DNA of 64,000 bases. It comes from Clostridiales bacterium (GTDB lineage: Bacteria; Bacillota; Clostridia; Christensenellales; CAG-138). Made by a program: the position numbers and the translations under genes. The stretch spans positions 1 to 64,000 of the forward strand of contig SFNQ01000012.1 in assembly GCA_004554165.1 (NCBI GenBank). Reading direction: 5' to 3'. Shown piece after piece: positions 61,433-64,000 of this stretch. Position 1 is the stretch's first letter. The number at the start of each line of letters is the position of its first letter. The notes beneath the pieces were generated by a model that saw nothing but the letters and a program-made list of their open reading frames with translations, had not been told where the DNA came from and did no database searches.

Positions 61433-61559
61433 AAGTTGGTTTCCTCCTTCGCTTTCAAGCGCTGCCGTCCGGGGACCTTGGGCCATCCGGCGGCAAAAAA
61501 CTGGTTCTCCTGTCGCCGCGTCTGCGCGGCGGAAAATTCCAAAACCCTGTGCCGCCCGC

Positions 61560-62273
61560 CTAAAATTCGTACTGGCGGCTGAACACATACTTGCTTGCCG
61601 CCGTGTGCTGGCTGGCGCCCAGCTGCACCAGCGCATGCACATAGGTGGGCAAATAGCGGTTAAACTTGATCTCCAGAATCATGCAGTTCTCAAGATCGGA
61701 GACCGGGTAGGTCGGCGCGTGGGGGTTGAACAGCTCCGTGCAGCGCATGGCCGTGCGCACGTTCTTGTCGAAGGTCACGCGCACATCTTCAACAGGGAAG
61801 ACGTAGGGCTCGCGGGTGTAATCCACCAGCACTCTCGGCTTGAGCAGCCGTGTGCGGAAAATGCCGTACATCTGCCCCGCGAAGGGCTCGGGTCGCCCCA
61901 GCAGGAAAGCAAAATCCCCCGCCAGCAGCGCGTCGCATTCGGCCCGCGAGAGGGTGAGCGAGCTCTTTTGAATGTACGCGCCGTCCTTGTGCTTGCGCTC
62001 CAGCTTGATGACGCTGTCGCAGTCGTTGTATATGCGGATGCGGTACTTGTCCCGCACCTGAATGCCGTCGTTTTTCTCGGTCAGCCCCGTGTTGCAGGGA
62101 TCGTCGAAATACAGGCTGCGGATGCGGTACTCGCCGCCGTTTTTCGCGGCGTAGGCATCGGGCTTCAGGGCGCTTCTCAGCCGCCGCGACAGAACGTGGT
62201 ATTCGCCCCCGGAGATGATGTATTTCTGCTCATGCCGGTAGACCGGCTCCTGCCGCTTTCGTTTCTGTTCCAT
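61560..62273 (-). CDS. VTC-domain protein (polyphosphate polymerase-like)
   Basis: A 237-residue single-domain homologue of the catalytic tunnel of yeast Vtc4, which makes polyphosphate from ATP. The basic tunnel strands are visible: FRHEQKY-like YRHEQKYIIS, RIRSLYFDD, RDKYRIRIYN, KLERKHKD, RPRVLVDYTRE-like PRVLVDYTREPY and EIKFNRYLP. Bacterial homologues may use other nucleotide or glycan substrates. It lies between CotH and DUF4956 genes on one strand. The start at 62273 (MEQKRKRQ) follows GGAGGCG. Confidence 0.9.
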   Translation of the reverse strand: MEQKRKRQEPVYRHEQKYIISGGEYHVLSRRLRSALKPDAYAAKNGGEYRIRSLYFDDPCNTGLTEKNDGIQVRDKYRIRIYNDCDSVIKLERKHKDGAYIQKSSLTLSRAECDALLAGDFAFLLGRPEPFAGQMYGIFRTRLLKPRVLVDYTREPYVFPVEDVRVTFDKNVRTAMRCTELFNPHAPTYPVSDLENCMILEIKFNRYLPTYVHALVQLGASQHTAASKYVFSRQYEF

Positions 62274-62283
62274 TGCGCCTCCG

Positions 62284-64000
62284 TCACTTGTCGCTGACCT
62301 TGCCAAAGAGCTGGATCATCTCCCCGTCGCTCAGCGAAAAATAGCTCTGGCAGTATTTGAGGAAATATTCCGGCGCATTCTGGGCCGAGTCCTTGAGGTT
62401 TGTCAAGCTGCGTTCCCAGTTCGTCTGGGAAAAATCGCTCCAGCGCTCGGTGTCGAATGCAATCTCCTGCCGCATCTCCTCCTCCAGCGCGCCGATACGG
62501 GCGAGGAGCTTCTCCGTCGTGAAGATTTCCTGATACATCAAAGCGCACTTTTGTAAAAACAGCGCTCTGAAATTGCTGTTTTTCAGCAGCCCCCGGGACA
62601 GCACCGTGGAAAAACCCCTGTTCACGCCGTGGCCCGATTCATGGAAGTATTTCTCAAAGAAATTCCTCCGGTAACCGCTGGTTGTGGTCTCGCTCTTGTC
62701 GTCGTTGCGGTTGAAGGCCCAGTCAAAGTCGTAGGGAATCCAGCGCCACTTGTTGTCATAGGCTGCGCTGCGCCAGAACTTGATATTCCCCGTATCGGTA
62801 TTGCCGACAAAGATTTCCATCGCGCAGTATTCGGCAAAATTCTCAACGTCGATCTGCGTCTGGATGTAGGCGTAGTTTTCCGCCGTGGACAGGTCGTTCG
62901 CCGCCACCCAGTCGATCAGCTTCTTATAGTCGAGATAGGCGTTCGTGCCGGAAATCTGCGCGCTTTCCGTCACGCCGTTGCCTACGAGGATATCGATGGT
63001 CTCCGGGTCTGCAATGTTGTACCTCTGTGCAAGGAAGTACTTGTTGACCTTCTCGCGCAGGTTGTAAATGCCCCAGTATTTCCCGTTGATATAGACGATC
63101 GTGCGGCGGTAGGCCTGCGTGGGCAGGATGCTGCCGCCTTCCTCCAGCAGCCCCTGAATGAGGATATCGCGGATCTTTGACATCTTCCAGTCCATGGCCG
63201 AGGGGCGAAGCGTCAGCGACTGGTAGCTCGTATCGCTGCGGTTGTCAAAGAAGGCATGGTCCAGCGAAACCGCGCCGTAGCCCGGCCGTGTAACCAGCGC
63301 CAGGCCCTTCTGCTGCTCGTAGCGGGAATACGCGCCAAAAATGCGGAACATGGCGTCATCGCTGTACTCCAGCGCGCCAGCGGTATCCATCAGCTCGATG
63401 TGCACGGGCCGCTCCCATTCAAGGCCCATGGGGTCCGGGTGGCTGATGTGCTGCGCGTTGAAGTTGGCGTAGGTCCAGAGGTTGGTATCCCGCGCCGACA
63501 CGTCGATGGTGAAGGAGGCGGGATCCGTCCCGGTCTTTTCCGCGTAGGTCTTTCCGGCCACATAGATGCCGTTTTCCGCGCCGTAGAAATAGTCCGGCTC
63601 GGTCACAAGGCTGACGATGGAAAACACCGTATCGTGGCTCTCCAGGCTCTGCGCGCCGGTGTTGATCAGGTAGGTTGCGGTAGCCACATCGCTGGGCTCA
63701 TAGCCGCTTTTGAAGGCCCGGGCGCGGATGACCGTATTCGCCGCCACGCCGATGGGCCCGGTGTACTGGGCGCTGGCCTGCGTGGGCGCGGTGCAGTCGG
63801 TGGTGTAATACACCGTGCAGCCCTCGGGCACGGTCAGCGCCACGGTCTGTGCGCTGCGGTAGACCCCGCCCGGGACGGAAAATTCCGGCTTTTCCGCATA
63901 GCCGGGCGAGCCGCCGGTGTTGGCCGCGCCGGGCGTGGGCGTGGAAAAGTACAATAGCTGCGTACCGATGCGCCCGTAGGACACGTCCGCATGCGCCTGT
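62284..64000 (-). CDS. CotH-family protein with lamin-tail and chitobiase-like domains (5' end outside window)
   Basis: The frame is open to the window edge, so the N-terminus is missing. The first visible residues (SYGRIGTQLLYFSTPTPGAAN) are the end of a lamin-tail domain. A Fn3/CHB_HEX_C-like module follows (VYYTTDCTAPTQASAQYTG, VIRARAFKSGYEPS). The rest is the CotH kinase-like fold: LTLRPSAMDWKMSKIRD, VYINGKYWGIYNLREKVN and the metal-site WRWIPYDFDWAFNRND. Bacillus CotH is an atypical kinase that phosphorylates spore-coat Ser; non-sporulation homologues occur with VTC/DUF4956. It ends 10 bp before the VTC gene. Confidence 0.9.
   Translation of the reverse strand, partial: QAHADVSYGRIGTQLLYFSTPTPGAANTGGSPGYAEKPEFSVPGGVYRSAQTVALTVPEGCTVYYTTDCTAPTQASAQYTGPIGVAANTVIRARAFKSGYEPSDVATATYLINTGAQSLESHDTVFSIVSLVTEPDYFYGAENGIYVAGKTYAEKTGTDPASFTIDVSARDTNLWTYANFNAQHISHPDPMGLEWERPVHIELMDTAGALEYSDDAMFRIFGAYSRYEQQKGLALVTRPGYGAVSLDHAFFDNRSDTSYQSLTLRPSAMDWKMSKIRDILIQGLLEEGGSILPTQAYRRTIVYINGKYWGIYNLREKVNKYFLAQRYNIADPETIDILVGNGVTESAQISGTNAYLDYKKLIDWVAANDLSTAENYAYIQTQIDVENFAEYCAMEIFVGNTDTGNIKFWRSAAYDNKWRWIPYDFDWAFNRNDDKSETTTSGYRRNFFEKYFHESGHGVNRGFSTVLSRGLLKNSNFRALFLQKCALMYQEIFTTEKLLARIGALEEEMRQEIAFDTERWSDFSQTNWERSLTNLKDSAQNAPEYFLKYCQSYFSLSDGEMIQLFGKVSDK

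Overview
The window looks like the chromosome of a GC-rich, spore-forming, anaerobic member of the Clostridia. The support is sigH, spo0A and a SpoIID-type protein, an Rnf complex, AddAB recombination nuclease, a T-box leader, and cysteine-rich ferredoxin-like proteins. Pro/Thr-rich linkers recur in the exported proteins. I see no prophage, CRISPR array, rRNA or recognisable transposase. Species assignment is not possible from the sequence alone.

Layout. 1-2951 (minus): the mrnC-rlmB-sigH-(DUF3592-like)-tRNA-Gly-tuf block, resembling the classical Firmicute translation/sigma-H neighbourhood. 3100-5635 (plus): a GNAT acetyltransferase, then an asparagine synthase behind an Asn-specific T-box whose 3' end appears able to hide the ribosome binding site. 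6009-17737 (minus): a surface-polysaccharide operon that starts with a small XRE regulator and an undecaprenyl-phosphate sugar transferase. It continues with two GT4, an acetyltransferase, two GT2, a GT8, a further GT2, a PglK/MsbA-like ABC exporter and a CDP-alcohol phosphotransferase. 18168-24483 (plus): cell-wall genes (SpoIID/LytB with SH3 repeats, M23 peptidase, M15 peptidase, murA). 24758-33925 (plus): spo0A, a five-site DnaA-box cluster, a HAD phosphatase, thpR, addB and addA. 34176-39066 (minus): rnfCDGEAB. 39394-44619: a catalytically degenerate amidase, a DUF1273/SLOG protein, a MATE exporter, a lipoprotein and a CofE-like ligase.

44723-54797 (minus): a second polysaccharide operon: GT2, a double-GT4 fusion, a Wzy-like polymerase fused to a TupA-type ATP-grasp domain, two GT2, UDP-glucose dehydrogenase, UDP-glucuronate epimerase and PssA. 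The uronate-forming genes next to a TupA domain suggest an amino-acid-decorated uronic acid polymer (teichuronopeptide-like). This is the most interesting system in the window. 55053-60266: mgtE behind a short leader ORF, ridA, a FakA-C-like mini-protein, asnA and a DeoD-type phosphorylase from overlapping divergent promoters, and a lipoprotein. 60281-60575: hairpin-rich repeat-like DNA. 60773-64000 (minus): DUF4956, VTC and CotH genes, the last cut by the window edge.

Regulatory architecture is unusually readable. Several promoters match sigma-A consensus with 16-18 bp spacing. Two (murA, MATE) start transcription almost at the ATG, and several others start at or a few bases before a small hairpin.
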